Shown: positions 49,089 to 57,883 of the stretch, piece by piece | Position numbering within the stretch: the stretch's first letter is position 1 | Layout: the number at the start of each line of letters is the position of its first letter | Origin: Roseomonas sp. GC11 | Lineage (GTDB): Bacteria; Pseudomonadota; Alphaproteobacteria; Acetobacterales; Acetobacteraceae | Assembly (NCBI RefSeq): GCF_024437745.1 | Contig: NZ_JANFNY010000021.1 | Location: 1-64,000, forward strand | DNA: 64,000 nucleotides | Direction: 5' to 3' | Made by a program: the position numbers and the translations under genes | Notes under the pieces: generated by a model | The model's input: only the letters and a program-made list of their open reading frames with translations | What the model was told of the DNA's origin: nothing | Databases searched by the model: none

Positions 49089-49152
49089 CTGAGAGGGGCT
49101 TCGCCCCTCTCAGACTCTCCCCACCAAAGGCCTGAGGCCTTTGGAAACCCAT
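49089..49152 (+). repeat. R2 repeat, copy 5
   Basis: CTGAGAGGGGCTTCGCCCCTCTCAG and CCAAAGGCCTGAGGCCTTTGG are both present and perfect. It lies between the tctC and BKACE genes on the plus strand and is a likely tctC terminator. Confidence 0.85.
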
Positions 49153-49187
49153 CTGCTTTTCGTCAGCGTGTACACCAGGAGAGAAAC

Positions 49188-50090
49188 ATGAGTTCCAAGG
49201 TCATCATCACCGTGGCGCCCACTGGCGGCATGGCCTCCAAGGCGGCCAACCCCAACCTGCCGACGCAGCCCGAGGAAATCGCCGAATCCGTCCATCGGTC
49301 CTGGAAGGAAGGCGCGGCCATCGCCGCCCTGCATGCCCGCCGCCCGGACGACCAGGCCACCTGCAATGCCGAGATCTACCGCCGCATCAACGGCCTGATC
49401 CGCGAGCGCTGCGACATCGTCATCAACAACTCGACCGGCGGCGGCTCCTCGGGCGACATGCTGCTGCCGCGCCCGGATGGCATGTTCGAGAACAATTTCG
49501 AGGAACGCCTGAAGGGCCTCGATGCCGGGGCGGAAATGGCCACCTTCGACGGCTTCACCGCCGTCGATGTCTTCGGCGAGCGCGAGATCCTCGTCGTCAC
49601 CACCCCCTCGCGCTGCGAGACGCTGGCGAAGCGCTTCCAGGAGCGCGGCGTGAAGCCGGAATGGGAGGTCTTCAACCCCGCCCATATCCTCCAGGACGTC
49701 ACCCGCCTGATCCAGAAGGGCTATGACAAGCCGCCCTACTACATCAACATCGTCCTCGGCACGGACCGTAACTTCCAGGGCGGCATGCCCTATAGCCACG
49801 ACCTGCTGACGGCCATGGTGCGCATGCTGCCGCCGCACGCCATCTGGTGCCTCTCGGCCATCGGCCCGGCGCAGCTGCCCGGCACCACCCAGGCCCTGCT
49901 GATGGGCGGCCATGTCCGCGTCGGGCTCGAGGACAACAATTATTACGCCAAGGGCGTGCTGGCGACGAACGAGATGCTGGTGGCCCGCACCGTCCGCATC
50001 GCCCGCGAGCTGAACCTGGAGATCGCGAGCCCGGGCGAGGCGCGCGAGATCCTCGGCCTGACGCAGCAGCGCCAGCTCGGCGCCGCCTGA
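49188..50090 (+). CDS. BKACE family protein (beta-keto acid cleavage enzyme, DUF849)
   Basis: This 300-residue TIM-barrel protein belongs to the family that condenses a beta-keto acid with acetyl-CoA, giving acetoacetate and a new CoA ester. The end-of-barrel motif HVRVGLEDNNYYAKGVLATNEMLV carries the metal-ligand Glu. The canonical N-terminal HxH metal pair is here AxH: A47-L48-H49 in AAIAALHARRPDD. The early TGxE also reads TGGM. It is therefore an atypical subgroup and activity on standard substrates is uncertain. A strong AGGAGAGAAAC ribosome site precedes the start. Confidence 0.88.
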   Translation: MSSKVIITVAPTGGMASKAANPNLPTQPEEIAESVHRSWKEGAAIAALHARRPDDQATCNAEIYRRINGLIRERCDIVINNSTGGGSSGDMLLPRPDGMFENNFEERLKGLDAGAEMATFDGFTAVDVFGEREILVVTTPSRCETLAKRFQERGVKPEWEVFNPAHILQDVTRLIQKGYDKPPYYINIVLGTDRNFQGGMPYSHDLLTAMVRMLPPHAIWCLSAIGPAQLPGTTQALLMGGHVRVGLEDNNYYAKGVLATNEMLVARTVRIARELNLEIASPGEAREILGLTQQRQLGAA

Positions 50091-50177
50091 CGCACCTGCC
50101 CTGGGGGCGTGCCTCTTCGGTTGACTTGGGCGGGGGCGGCGGAATAACCCGCCCCTTCGCCGCCGAAGGAGCCGCCC

Positions 50178-50591
50178 TTGTCCGACCCCCTGGTTGAGGC
50201 CGCGCTGGCCGCGCGCGCCCGGTCCTACGCGCCTTATTCCCGCTTTGCCGTGGGCGCCGCCCTGCGCACCGAGGATGGCGCCCTGCATGCCGGCTGCAAT
50301 GTCGAGAACGCGGCCTATCCGGAGGGCACCTGTGCCGAGGCCGGCGCCATCGCCGCCATGGTGATGGCCGCCACCACCCCCGGCGGGCGCCGCATCGCCG
50401 AGCTGGTGGTGGCCGGGGGCGGTGCCATGCCCTGCACCCCCTGTGGCGGCTGCCGCCAGAAGATCCGCGAATTCGCCGCCCCCGCCACCCCCATCCGCAT
50501 GGTCGATGGCGCGGGGCGGGAATTGCTGCGCCTCACCCTGGCGGAGCTGCTGCCGCATTCCTTCGGCCCCGACCATCTGGCGGAGGGCTGA
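50178..50591 (+). CDS. cdd: Cytidine deaminase
   Basis: This 137-residue zinc enzyme deaminates cytidine and deoxycytidine to uridine and deoxyuridine. Zinc-site motifs are GTCAEAGAIAAM (Cys and catalytic Glu) and PCTPCGGCRQKI (two further Cys). The start codon is TTG at 50178, supported by GAAGGAG eight bases upstream; no in-frame ATG gives the conserved N-terminus. The next gene starts three bases after its stop, so it leads a nucleoside salvage operon. Confidence 0.93.
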   Translation: MSDPLVEAALAARARSYAPYSRFAVGAALRTEDGALHAGCNVENAAYPEGTCAEAGAIAAMVMAATTPGGRRIAELVVAGGGAMPCTPCGGCRQKIREFAAPATPIRMVDGAGRELLRLTLAELLPHSFGPDHLAEG

Positions 50592-50593
50592 GC

Positions 50594-51139
50594 ATGCTGC
50601 GTGCCTACCTGGCCGGGCCGGATGTCTTCCTGCCCGATGCCCCGGCCCATGCCGCCCGCAAGCGCGCCCTCTGCGCCCGCCACGGCATCGAGGCCCTGGC
50701 GCCGCTGAATGAGGATGTCGCCAGCCTCGCCGGCATGGACCCGGCCGAGGCGTGGCAGACCATCTACCGCAAGGATGTGGCCATGATGGAGGCGGCGGAT
50801 ATCGCCATCGCCAATCTGACGCCCTTCCGCGGCGTCTCGGCCGATTCCGGCACGCTGGTGGAGCTTGGCTGGTTCCTCGGGCGCGGCAAGCCGGTGATCG
50901 GCTATTCCAACGACGCCACCCCCTTCGCCGCGCGCTGCCATGCCTTCACCGCGCGGTGCCCCGACCCGCTGCCGGGCATCTCGGTGGAGGGCTTCGGGCT
51001 GGCCGACAACCTGATGATCCTGGGCGCCCTGGCCGAGACCGGCGGCCACCCCATGCTGCTGCCGGCCGATGGGGTGAGCCTGCCCTTCGACTCGCTCGCC
51101 CTGTTCGAGGCCGCCGTGGCGCTGGCCGCCCGCCGCTGA
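50594..51139 (+). CDS. Nucleoside 2-deoxyribosyltransferase family protein
   Basis: This 181-residue protein has the NDT fold: RAYLAGPDVFLPDAP at the N-terminus, YRKDVAMMEAADIAIANLTPFRGVSADSGTLVELGWFLGRGKPVIGYSND in the middle. The latter holds the expected catalytic Glu in SGTLVELG. It exchanges bases between deoxynucleosides or hydrolyses 2'-deoxynucleotides in known relatives. It is the second gene of the operon, three bases after cdd and 23 bases before the nucleoside hydrolase. A role in deoxynucleoside breakdown would feed the deoC-containing cluster at 57142. Confidence 0.9.
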   Translation: MLRAYLAGPDVFLPDAPAHAARKRALCARHGIEALAPLNEDVASLAGMDPAEAWQTIYRKDVAMMEAADIAIANLTPFRGVSADSGTLVELGWFLGRGKPVIGYSNDATPFAARCHAFTARCPDPLPGISVEGFGLADNLMILGALAETGGHPMLLPADGVSLPFDSLALFEAAVALAARR

Positions 51140-51162
51140 CCCTTTCCGGAAGAGAACCGCCG

Positions 51163-52104
51163 ATGCCGCGCAAGATCATCATCGACACCGATCCCGGCAA
51201 GGACGATGCCGTGGCCATCCTGCTCGCCCTTGCCGCGCCGGAGGCGGTGGAGGTGCTGGCCGTGGTCGCCGTGGCCGGCAATGTGCCGCTCGCCCGCACC
51301 GCCGCCAATGCCGCCGCCCTGCTGGAACTCGGCGGCCGCACCGATATCCCCGTCTATCCCGGCTGCGCCGCGCCGCTCACCCGCCCGCTCGTCACCGCCG
51401 AGCATGTGCATGGCGAGACCGGGCTGAACGGCCTCGAACTCCCGCCCCCCGCCCGCGCGCCGGAGGCCGAGCACGGGGTGGATGCCATCATCCGCCTCCT
51501 GCGCGCCGAGGCGCCGGGGACGGTGACGCTCTGCCTGCTCGGCCCGGCCACCAACCTGGCCATGGCCCTGGCCAAGGCGCCGGACATCGCGCCGCGCATC
51601 GCCGAGGTGGTGTGGATGGCCGGTGCCCGCAGCGAGGGCGGCAATGTCACCCCCGCCGCCGAATACAATGTCTATACCGACCCCGAGGCGGCGGCGGTGC
51701 TGCTGGCCAGCGGGCTGAAGCTGACGCTGATGCCGCTCGACCTCACCCACCAGCTGCTGGTGACGCGGGAGCGGCTGGCGGCGCTGCGCGCCCTCGGCAC
51801 GGCGGCGGCGCGCGCCACGGTGGCCATGTTCTCCGAGATCGACGGCACGCCGCAGCGGGAGCGCGAGCGCGAGGGCATCCCGCTGCACGACCCCACCGTG
51901 ATCGCGCATCTGATCGACCCCACTCTTTTCGGGGGCCGGCAGATCAATGTGGAGGTGGAAACCGCCAGCCCCTTCGCCCGCGGCATGACCGTGGCCGACT
52001 GGTATGGCGTGACCGGCCGCCCCGCCAATGCCCTGTGGCTGAACGCCGCCGCGCCGGACCGCTTTTTCGCGCTGCTGGAGCAGCGCCTGGCCCGCCTGCC
52101 CTGA
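51163..52104 (+). CDS. Nucleoside hydrolase (inosine-uridine type)
   Basis: This 313-residue enzyme cleaves the N-glycosidic bond of ribonucleosides, releasing ribose and a base. The calcium-binding N-terminus is IIIDTDPGKDDAVAILLAL. VWMAGARSEGGNVTPAAEYNVYTDPEAA and a C-terminal DPTVIAHLIDP are also diagnostic. The start at 51163 lies after CCGGAAGAGAACC. It completes the cytidine deaminase/NDT/nucleoside hydrolase operon. An R1 repeat follows it before the convergent MFS gene. Confidence 0.94.
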   Translation: MPRKIIIDTDPGKDDAVAILLALAAPEAVEVLAVVAVAGNVPLARTAANAAALLELGGRTDIPVYPGCAAPLTRPLVTAEHVHGETGLNGLELPPPARAPEAEHGVDAIIRLLRAEAPGTVTLCLLGPATNLAMALAKAPDIAPRIAEVVWMAGARSEGGNVTPAAEYNVYTDPEAAAVLLASGLKLTLMPLDLTHQLLVTRERLAALRALGTAAARATVAMFSEIDGTPQREREREGIPLHDPTVIAHLIDPTLFGGRQINVEVETASPFARGMTVADWYGVTGRPANALWLNAAAPDRFFALLEQRLARLP

Positions 52105-52119
52105 TTTTTTTTCCATTCT

Positions 52120-52192
52120 GGCGTCCCGCATCAGGCCTGAAGCGGGACGCCGCCTGAAAAAGTTTTTTGGTTCTTTTTTCCAAAAAAGAACC
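52120..52192. terminator. R1 repeat, inverted partial copy
   Basis: GCGTCCCGCATCAGGCCTGAAGCGGGACGC is followed by an A run, GTTTTTTGG and the stem GGTTCTTTTTTCC / AAAAAAGAACC. This is the reverse order of the first two parts of the 28050 copy. It lies between convergent nucleoside hydrolase and MFS genes. Confidence 0.8.
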
Positions 52193-52193
52193 C

Positions 52194-53390
52194 TTACTTC
52201 CCCTTCCCGACCGCCTGCATCGCGAGCGCCAGCAGGGCGAAGCCCAGCATCACCGCCGGCAGGCTGAGCGTCACCACGCCGGAGAGCATCCCCATCACCG
52301 CCGCGCCCAGCGCGCCCATGGCCATGTGCAGGGCGCCGAGCACGGCGCTGGCGGTTCCCGCCGCGCCCTCCACCGCCAGCAGGGCGAGGCCGATGGCCGG
52401 TGGCGCCATGCAGCCCACCCCCATCTGCGACAGCGCCACCAGCGCCACGGCCGCCCCGCCGCTCAGCCAGCCCAGCGCGCCCAGCGCGAGCAGCCCGCCC
52501 GCGCCCGCCACCATCAGCAGGACGCCCAGCCGCAGCCGCTGCCCCGGGCTGAGCTTCAGCCGCGGCGCGCCCAGCCCGCCGGCCAGGAAGCCCAGCGCAT
52601 AGGCCGCCGTCGCCAGGCTCACCGAGCCGGCGCCCCAGCCCAGCACGCCCTGGTAGAGCGCCTGCGCCCCCGCCACCTCGGCATAGGCCCCGCCGATCGC
52701 GGCGCCGGAGGCGATGGCCTGCGCCAGGAAGGGCAGGTTGCCCAGCACCCGGCGATAGCCCGCCAGCACCGCCGCCATGCCGCCCTGCGCGCCGCGCTCA
52801 TGGTGGCTCTCCGGCAGGCGCAGCAGCACGGCCAGCAGCACCGCCGCCCCCGCCACGGCGCTCAGCGCCAGCGAGGCGCGCCAGCCGAAGCGCCCGGCCA
52901 CGGCGCTGCCGATCACCGGCGCCAGCCCCGGCATCACCGCCAGGGCCAGGGTCAGCAGCGCGGTGACGCGCAGGAAGAGCGGCCCCTGGAAGCGATCCCG
53001 CGCGATGGCGCGCGGCAGGGCCAGGCCGGCGCTGGCCCCGATGCCCTGCAGCAGGCGGGCCAGCAGCATGCCCGCGCCCGTCTCCGCCATCGCCGCGCCG
53101 ATCCCGGCCAGGACATAGAGCGCCAGCCCGGCCAGCAGCACCGGGCGGCGGCCATGCCGGTCCGAGAGCGGCCCCACCACCAATTGCCCGATGCCCAGCC
53201 CCGCCAGCACCGCCGAGAGGATCAGCCCCGCCGATTCCAGCCCCAGCGCCAGGTCCGACACCATCCGCCCGAGCGAGGGCACCACCAGGTTGGTCGCCAT
53301 CTGCCCGAGGCCGGTCAGTGCCATCAGCAGCAGCAGCGTGCCGGCGGGCGCGGCGGCAGGCATGGCGGCCCTGGCCTTGGAAGTGTTCAT
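52194..53390 (-). CDS. MFS drug-resistance transporter, Bcr/CflA family
   Basis: This 398-residue protein has twelve predicted membrane helices. Family marks are NLVVPSLGRMVSDLAL, the cytoplasmic loop GPLSDRHGRRPVLLAGL, and FLRVTALLTLALAVMPGLAPVIGSAVAGRFGWRASL. It probably exports drugs or small metabolites by proton antiport. The start at 53390 (MNTSKARAAMPAA) is chosen because the longer frame runs into the intergenic region. It is divergent from a LysR gene that likely controls it. Confidence 0.92.
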   Translation of the reverse strand: MNTSKARAAMPAAAPAGTLLLLMALTGLGQMATNLVVPSLGRMVSDLALGLESAGLILSAVLAGLGIGQLVVGPLSDRHGRRPVLLAGLALYVLAGIGAAMAETGAGMLLARLLQGIGASAGLALPRAIARDRFQGPLFLRVTALLTLALAVMPGLAPVIGSAVAGRFGWRASLALSAVAGAAVLLAVLLRLPESHHERGAQGGMAAVLAGYRRVLGNLPFLAQAIASGAAIGGAYAEVAGAQALYQGVLGWGAGSVSLATAAYALGFLAGGLGAPRLKLSPGQRLRLGVLLMVAGAGGLLALGALGWLSGGAAVALVALSQMGVGCMAPPAIGLALLAVEGAAGTASAVLGALHMAMGALGAAVMGMLSGVVTLSLPAVMLGFALLALAMQAVGKGK

Positions 53391-53469
53391 TCTGGGTCCC
53401 CTGGGAAGGTGCCGGCACGCGGCGGCGGCGATGGTCAGGAAATCTCGACAGGGGGGGAGGCGTCCAATA

Positions 53470-53489
53470 ATGCTTGCGGCGACCAGCAT
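53470..53489. promoter_or_regulatory. Candidate LysR binding site
   Basis: ATGCT and AGCAT form an inverted pair separated by ten bases in the 110-bp gap between divergent MFS and lysR genes. The ATAATGCTT...AGCATAAG context is the AT-richest part of the gap, fitting a LysR-type box near the start points. Confidence 0.45.
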
Positions 53490-53500
53490 AAGTTTGACTG

Positions 53501-54370
53501 ATGCAAGGCATCGAACTCCGCCATCTGCGCTGCCTCGTCGCCATCGCCGAGGAAGGCAGCTTCAGCCGCGCCGCCCTGCGCCTGGGCACCACCCAGCCCG
53601 CCATCAGCCAGTTGCTGAAGCGGCTGGAAGACCTGCTCGGCCAGCGCCTGCTGCACCGGGACCGCCACGCCATCGCCCTCACCCCGGTGGGGGAGGCCGT
53701 GCTGGCCCAGGCGCGCGAGGCCCTGGCCGCCGTGGAAGGCGCCCTCGACACCACCTTGCGCACCCTGCGCGGCGAGGCGGGGCGGCTGCGCCTCGGCCTC
53801 AGCGTGCCCTCGCTCTATGGCGGGGTGCCGGCGCTGATCCGCCGCTTCCGCGCCGCCCGGCCGGGGGTGGAGGTGGACATGCAGGTGCTGAGCAGCCCGG
53901 ACCAGCCCGCCGCCCTGCGGGAGCGCCGCATCGATGCCGCCTTTGGCGGGGCCCTGCCGGATGCCCCGGATATCGCGCGCAAGGTGCTGGCGGATGAGGT
54001 GATGCAGGTGCTCCTGCCCATCTGGCACCCGCTGGCCGGGGCGCCCGCCCTGCCGCTCGCGGCCCTGCGCGAGGAGAAATGGATCCTGCCGCCCCTGCCC
54101 ATGCCGCTGCGGGAGGAGATCACCCTGCATTGCCGTGCCGCCGGCTTCACCCCGCGCATCGCCGCCGAGGCGCCCGATTTCCTGGCCACCTGCGGGCTGG
54201 TGCTGGCGGGGGCGGGCATCGCCCTGGCCGCCGAAAGCGCCCGCGGCTTCGCCGGGCCGGATCTCATCCTGGCGCCCCTGGAAGGGGCCGGGCCGCGCCT
54301 GATCCACGCCATGATCTGGCGGGAGGCCGACCCCTCGCCCCTCGTCCGGCGGTTGGTGGAAATGGTTTAG
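53501..54370 (+). CDS. LysR family transcriptional regulator
   Basis: This 289-residue regulator begins MQGIELRHLRCLVAIAEEGSFSRAALRLGTTQPAISQLLKRLEDLLGQRLLHRDRHAIALTPVGEAVLAQAREAL, a textbook LysR DNA-binding domain. The C-terminal effector domain starts at LRLGLSVPSLYGGVPALIRRFRAARPGVEV. It is divergent from the Bcr-type transporter and probably activates it, autoregulating from the same gap. The inducer is unknown. It ends before a full R1 repeat. Confidence 0.93.
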   Translation: MQGIELRHLRCLVAIAEEGSFSRAALRLGTTQPAISQLLKRLEDLLGQRLLHRDRHAIALTPVGEAVLAQAREALAAVEGALDTTLRTLRGEAGRLRLGLSVPSLYGGVPALIRRFRAARPGVEVDMQVLSSPDQPAALRERRIDAAFGGALPDAPDIARKVLADEVMQVLLPIWHPLAGAPALPLAALREEKWILPPLPMPLREEITLHCRAAGFTPRIAAEAPDFLATCGLVLAGAGIALAAESARGFAGPDLILAPLEGAGPRLIHAMIWREADPSPLVRRLVEMV

Positions 54371-54383
54371 AAACAGAGGGGAA

Positions 54384-54520
54384 GAGTTCTTTTTTGAAAA
54401 AAAGAACCAAAAAACTTTTTTCCGCTGGCGTCCCGCCTCAGGCCTGAGGCGGGACGCCAAACGGACAGAAAGTCTTTTTGCTTCTTTTTCTTCAGAAAAA
54501 GAAGAATTCTTATAAGAAAA
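54384..54520. terminator. Full-length R1 composite repeat, second copy
   Basis: It repeats the three-part order of 28050-28178: AGTTCTTTTTTG / AAAAAAAGAACC stem, GCGTCCCGCCTCAGGCCTGAGGCGGGACGC palindrome, and CTTCTTTTTCTTCAGAAAAAGAAG stem. It lies between convergent lysR and FGGY kinase genes. Confidence 0.85.
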
Positions 54521-54528
54521 TAAAAATA

Positions 54529-56160
54529 TCAATAGCTTAACATCAATTCCCGATACGCCATCTGATCCGCGTGCATGCGCCGGAAGACGGCGTATTTGGC
54601 CTCATGGTAGCGCCGCACGGCGGCATCCCCGGGCTGGATCACACTGCCGGCGGCGCTCATGGCCGCCATGGCGGCAGGCAGGTCCGGCTGCACCCCGCCA
54701 GCCACCGCGCCCAGCATGGCGGCGCCCAGCAGGATGGCCTCCGGCTCGCGCGGCAGCACCAGCGCGCAGCCCGTGGCATCGGCGTGCTCCCGCAGGAAGA
54801 CGGGGTTCTTGGTTCCACCGCCACAGGCCATCACGGTATCAATGGTATAGCCGCTTTCGTTCATCGTCTCGATGATGTGGCGGGTGCCATAGGCCACCGC
54901 CTGCACCGTGGCGAGGTAGAGCAGCGCCAGATCCTCCACCCCCGCCGAGAGCCGCAGGCCGGAGATCATGCCGCGCAGCGAGGCATCGGCGCGCGGGGAG
55001 CGGTTGCCGTGGAAATCCGGCATCACATGCAGCCCCTCGGTCAGCAGGGCCGGGAAGGGCAGGCCCGCCGCCAGACGGGCCACCTCCCGGTTGAGGGCCT
55101 GGTAGATGGTCTCCCCGGCCTGCCGCGCCGCCTCGGCCAAAGCGGGGTGGGCGGCATGGGTGGTGATGACGTGGTCGATCAGCGCGCCTGTGGCCGATTG
55201 CCCGCCCTCGCTGAGCCAGAGGCCCGGCACCATGGCGGAGTGATACGGCCCCCAGACGCCGGGGACGAAGCGCACCTCGGGCGAGACCGCCATGTGGCAG
55301 GAGGAGGTTCCCCCCACCAGCGCCACGCGCCGCCCGAGCGCCGCCGCATCCGGCGCCACCCCGCCCAGCGCCGCGCCGATGACGCCGAGCCCGCCGGCAT
55401 GGGCATCGATGGCCGAGGCGCCGACGGGAATGCCCGGCGCCAGCCCCATCTCCGCCGCCGCTTCCGCCGAGAGGGTGCCGAGGCGCTGGCCGGGCGGCAG
55501 GATCTCGGTGCCGATGCGGCGGAAGCCTTCCGCCACCAGATCGCCCAGGCCGATGGCGCGGAAGAAGGCGCCGTCCCACCGCCCCTCATGCCCCAGATAG
55601 GTCCATTTGCAGACGGTGGAGCAGAGCGAGCGCGACAGCCGCCCCGTGGCGCGGAAAGTGAGGAAGTCCGGCAGGTCGAGGAAATGCGCGGCGCGCGCCC
55701 AGGACTGCGGCAGGTGGCGCTTCAGCCAGAGCAGCTTCGGCGCCTGCATCTCCAGCGAGATGCGGCCGCCGACATAGCGCAGCACCTCATGGCCGCCGGC
55801 ATTGATCTCCTCGGCCTCGGCGGCGGCGCGGTGGTCCATCCACAGCACCACATCCTGCTCCGCCGCCCCGTCCGGGCTGACGGAGACAGGGTTCCCGGCG
55901 GCATCCAGCAGCACCAGGGAACAGGTGGCGTCGAAACCGAGGCCGAGCACGCGGACGGGGCCGAGCCCCTCCACCGCGCCACGCACGGCGGCACAGACGG
56001 CGGCCCAGATATCGGCCGAGGATTGCTGCGCGAAATCCGGCGCCGGGCGCCAGGCGCGGATGGCGCGCACCGCCTGCCCCAGCAGCGCGCCCTGGGGCGA
56101 GAAGGCACCGGCGCGCGCGCTGCCCGTGCCCACATCCACGCCGATGACGATATCCTGCAT
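54529..56160 (-). CDS. FGGY-family carbohydrate kinase (D-ribulokinase type)
   Basis: This 543-residue kinase phosphorylates a sugar or polyol. Domain I starts [21 protein letters not shown] and the substrate aspartate region is [15 protein letters not shown]. The FGGY signature area is [43 protein letters not shown]. The [11 protein letters not shown] start and the 543-residue length fit the ribulokinase branch. It is the second gene after the DeoR gene in a minus-strand pair. Ribulose, ribitol-derived ketose or erythrulose are possible substrates. Confidence 0.9.
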   Translation of the reverse strand: MQDIVIGVDVGTGSARAGAFSPQGALLGQAVRAIRAWRPAPDFAQQSSADIWAAVCAAVRGAVEGLGPVRVLGLGFDATCSLVLLDAAGNPVSVSPDGAAEQDVVLWMDHRAAAEAEEINAGGHEVLRYVGGRISLEMQAPKLLWLKRHLPQSWARAAHFLDLPDFLTFRATGRLSRSLCSTVCKWTYLGHEGRWDGAFFRAIGLGDLVAEGFRRIGTEILPPGQRLGTLSAEAAAEMGLAPGIPVGASAIDAHAGGLGVIGAALGGVAPDAAALGRRVALVGGTSSCHMAVSPEVRFVPGVWGPYHSAMVPGLWLSEGGQSATGALIDHVITTHAAHPALAEAARQAGETIYQALNREVARLAAGLPFPALLTEGLHVMPDFHGNRSPRADASLRGMISGLRLSAGVEDLALLYLATVQAVAYGTRHIIETMNESGYTIDTVMACGGGTKNPVFLREHADATGCALVLPREPEAILLGAAMLGAVAGGVQPDLPAAMAAMSAAGSVIQPGDAAVRRYHEAKYAVFRRMHADQMAYRELMLSY

Positions 56161-56205
56161 TGTCCTGTCTTTCCGTGGGGCGTTCGCGCTTTTGGCGGGC
56201 GCGCG

Positions 56206-57021
56206 TTATGGGGCCGGCGGGGCGACGTCAAGCGCGCAGCCGGCGCGGCGCAGCGCCGCCTGCTCCGCCTCCGGCGCCGAGGCATCGGTGACGACGCGGG
56301 CAAAGGCCGAGAGCGGCGCGAACCAGGCCGGGCGAAGCTGGCCGAGCTTGCTGCCATCCACCACCAGCACGGCGCGGCCGGCGCTGGCCAGGGCCATCTG
56401 CTTCACCGGCACCTCGTTGAAGTTGATGCTGGTGGCGCCATGCGCCACATCCACCCCGGCGGCGGAGAGGAAGGCGGTGTTCAGCCGCAGCCGCTTCAGG
56501 CTGGCCAGCGCCTCGTCGGAGGTGAAGGTGGTGGCGCCCGGGTGGTAGAGGCCGCCGAGCAGCACCAGCCGCGTGTTGGGCCGCCGCGCCAGCAGGGTGG
56601 CGATGTTCAGCGCGTAGCACACGACGGTGAGGGCGGGGCCGGCGGGCAGGCTCTCCACCAGATGCGGCGTGGTGGTGCCGCAGTCGACGAAGAGGGTGTC
56701 GCCATCGCGCACCATCTGCGCGGCGAGGGCGGCGGCCTGCCGCTTGGCGGCGGCGTGCTGGTCCTGCGCCTGTTCCAGCGCATAGCCGCCGCTGCCGCGC
56801 CCGGCGGCGACCACATGGCCGCCGAGCAGCGCCAGCGGCAGGCCCGGCCGCGCCAGGTCCCGCCGCAGCGTCATGGAGGAGACGCCGAGCACCCGTGCCG
56901 CCTCTTCCAGCCGGGCGCTGCCGGTGTCCTGCAGCAGGGCTTCCAGCCGGGCCAGCCGCTCCGCGCGGCGCGTGTTCGCCCAGGCATGCGTCGCGGGGGT
57001 CTGTGCTTCGCCGTCGGCCAT
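56206..57021 (-). CDS. DeoR family transcriptional regulator
   Basis: This 271-residue sugar-responsive repressor has an N-terminal helix-turn-helix (RLARLEALLQDTGSARLEEAARVLGVSSMTLRRDLARPG, about residues 22-60). A phosphosugar isomerase-like sensor domain follows (GDTLFVDCGTTTPHLVESLP, LLGGLYHPGATTFTSDEAL, VLVVDGSKLGQ). It is divergent from deoC and the sugar importer operon with 120 bp between. A TGTTA-N6-TGACA site in that gap resembles the E. coli DeoR operator. Confidence 0.92.
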   Translation of the reverse strand: MADGEAQTPATHAWANTRRAERLARLEALLQDTGSARLEEAARVLGVSSMTLRRDLARPGLPLALLGGHVVAAGRGSGGYALEQAQDQHAAAKRQAAALAAQMVRDGDTLFVDCGTTTPHLVESLPAGPALTVVCYALNIATLLARRPNTRLVLLGGLYHPGATTFTSDEALASLKRLRLNTAFLSAAGVDVAHGATSINFNEVPVKQMALASAGRAVLVVDGSKLGQLRPAWFAPLSAFARVVTDASAPEAEQAALRRAGCALDVAPPAP

Positions 57022-57081
57022 TGCGCCTCCTCACCGGTGCGGCTTGACGCGGGCCGCCGCTGATGTGAGGATTATCACAAC

Positions 57082-57097
57082 TGTTAAAAAACTGACA
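57082..57097. promoter_or_regulatory. DeoR-like operator between deoR and deoC
   Basis: TGTTAAAAAACTGACA keeps the half-site layout of the E. coli DeoR box TGTTAGAATTCTAACA, with 5 of 5 matches in the left half and 4 of 5 in the right. It is in the only AT-rich part of the gap, about 45 bp before deoC and 60 bp before deoR. Confidence 0.6.
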
Positions 57098-57141
57098 ATT
57101 GCGGGAGGGCATCCGGACCCGCCCGCGGGGATACAGCGCAC

Positions 57142-57843
57142 ATGGCCCAGATGACCACCGCCCCGGTCTCGCCCGACGAGCTGGCGAAGCTGATCGACCA
57201 CACGCTCCTGAAGCCGGAGGCGGGTGAGGCGGAGCTGCGCCGCTGGGCTGAGGAAGCGCGCGCGCATGGCTTCTGCTCGGTCTGCGTCAATCCGGTGAAT
57301 GTGGCCTTCGTCTCCGGGCTGCTGGCGGGCAGCGGGGTGAAGACCTGCGCCGTGGTGGGCTTCCCGCTCGGCGCCAGCGCCCCCGCCATCAAGGCGGCCG
57401 AGGCGGCGCAGGCGGTGCGCGACGGCGCTGGCGAGATCGACATGGTGATCCATATCGGCGCGCTGCGCGATGGCCGGCTGGACGCGGTGCGCGCCGACCT
57501 CGCCGCCGTGCGCGCCGCCTGCCCGGGGCAGGTGCTGAAGGTCATCATCGAGACCTGCCTGCTGACGGACGCGCAGAAGCGCGTGGCCTGCCGCCTGTCG
57601 GTCGAGGCGGGGGCGGATTTCGTGAAGACCTCCACCGGCTTTTCCACCGGCGGCGCGACGGAGGCCGATATCGCCCTGATGCGCGCCGAGGTGGGGCCGG
57701 GGATCGGGGTGAAGGCCTCGGGCGGCGTGCGCACGCTGGCCCAGGCCCAGGCGATGATCGCCGCCGGGGCGAGCCGCATCGGCGCCAGCTCCGGCGTGGC
57801 GCTGGTCTCCGGCGCGGCGCCCGCCGCGGCGAGCGGCTACTGA
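57142..57843 (+). CDS. deoC: Deoxyribose-phosphate aldolase
   Basis: This 233-residue class I aldolase splits 2-deoxyribose 5-phosphate into acetaldehyde and glyceraldehyde 3-phosphate. The Schiff-base lysine is K162 in [25 protein letters not shown] at the N-terminus, VVGFPLGAS and the second lysine in [10 protein letters not shown] complete the site. It begins the plus-strand operon opposite deoR and precedes the sugar-binding protein by 40 bp. It is strong evidence that the cluster handles deoxyribose. Confidence 0.95.
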   Translation: MAQMTTAPVSPDELAKLIDHTLLKPEAGEAELRRWAEEARAHGFCSVCVNPVNVAFVSGLLAGSGVKTCAVVGFPLGASAPAIKAAEAAQAVRDGAGEIDMVIHIGALRDGRLDAVRADLAAVRAACPGQVLKVIIETCLLTDAQKRVACRLSVEAGADFVKTSTGFSTGGATEADIALMRAEVGPGIGVKASGGVRTLAQAQAMIAAGASRIGASSGVALVSGAAPAAASGY

Positions 57844-57883
57844 CGTCAGGCGTGACTGACACAAGGCAAGGGGAAGGAAAACC

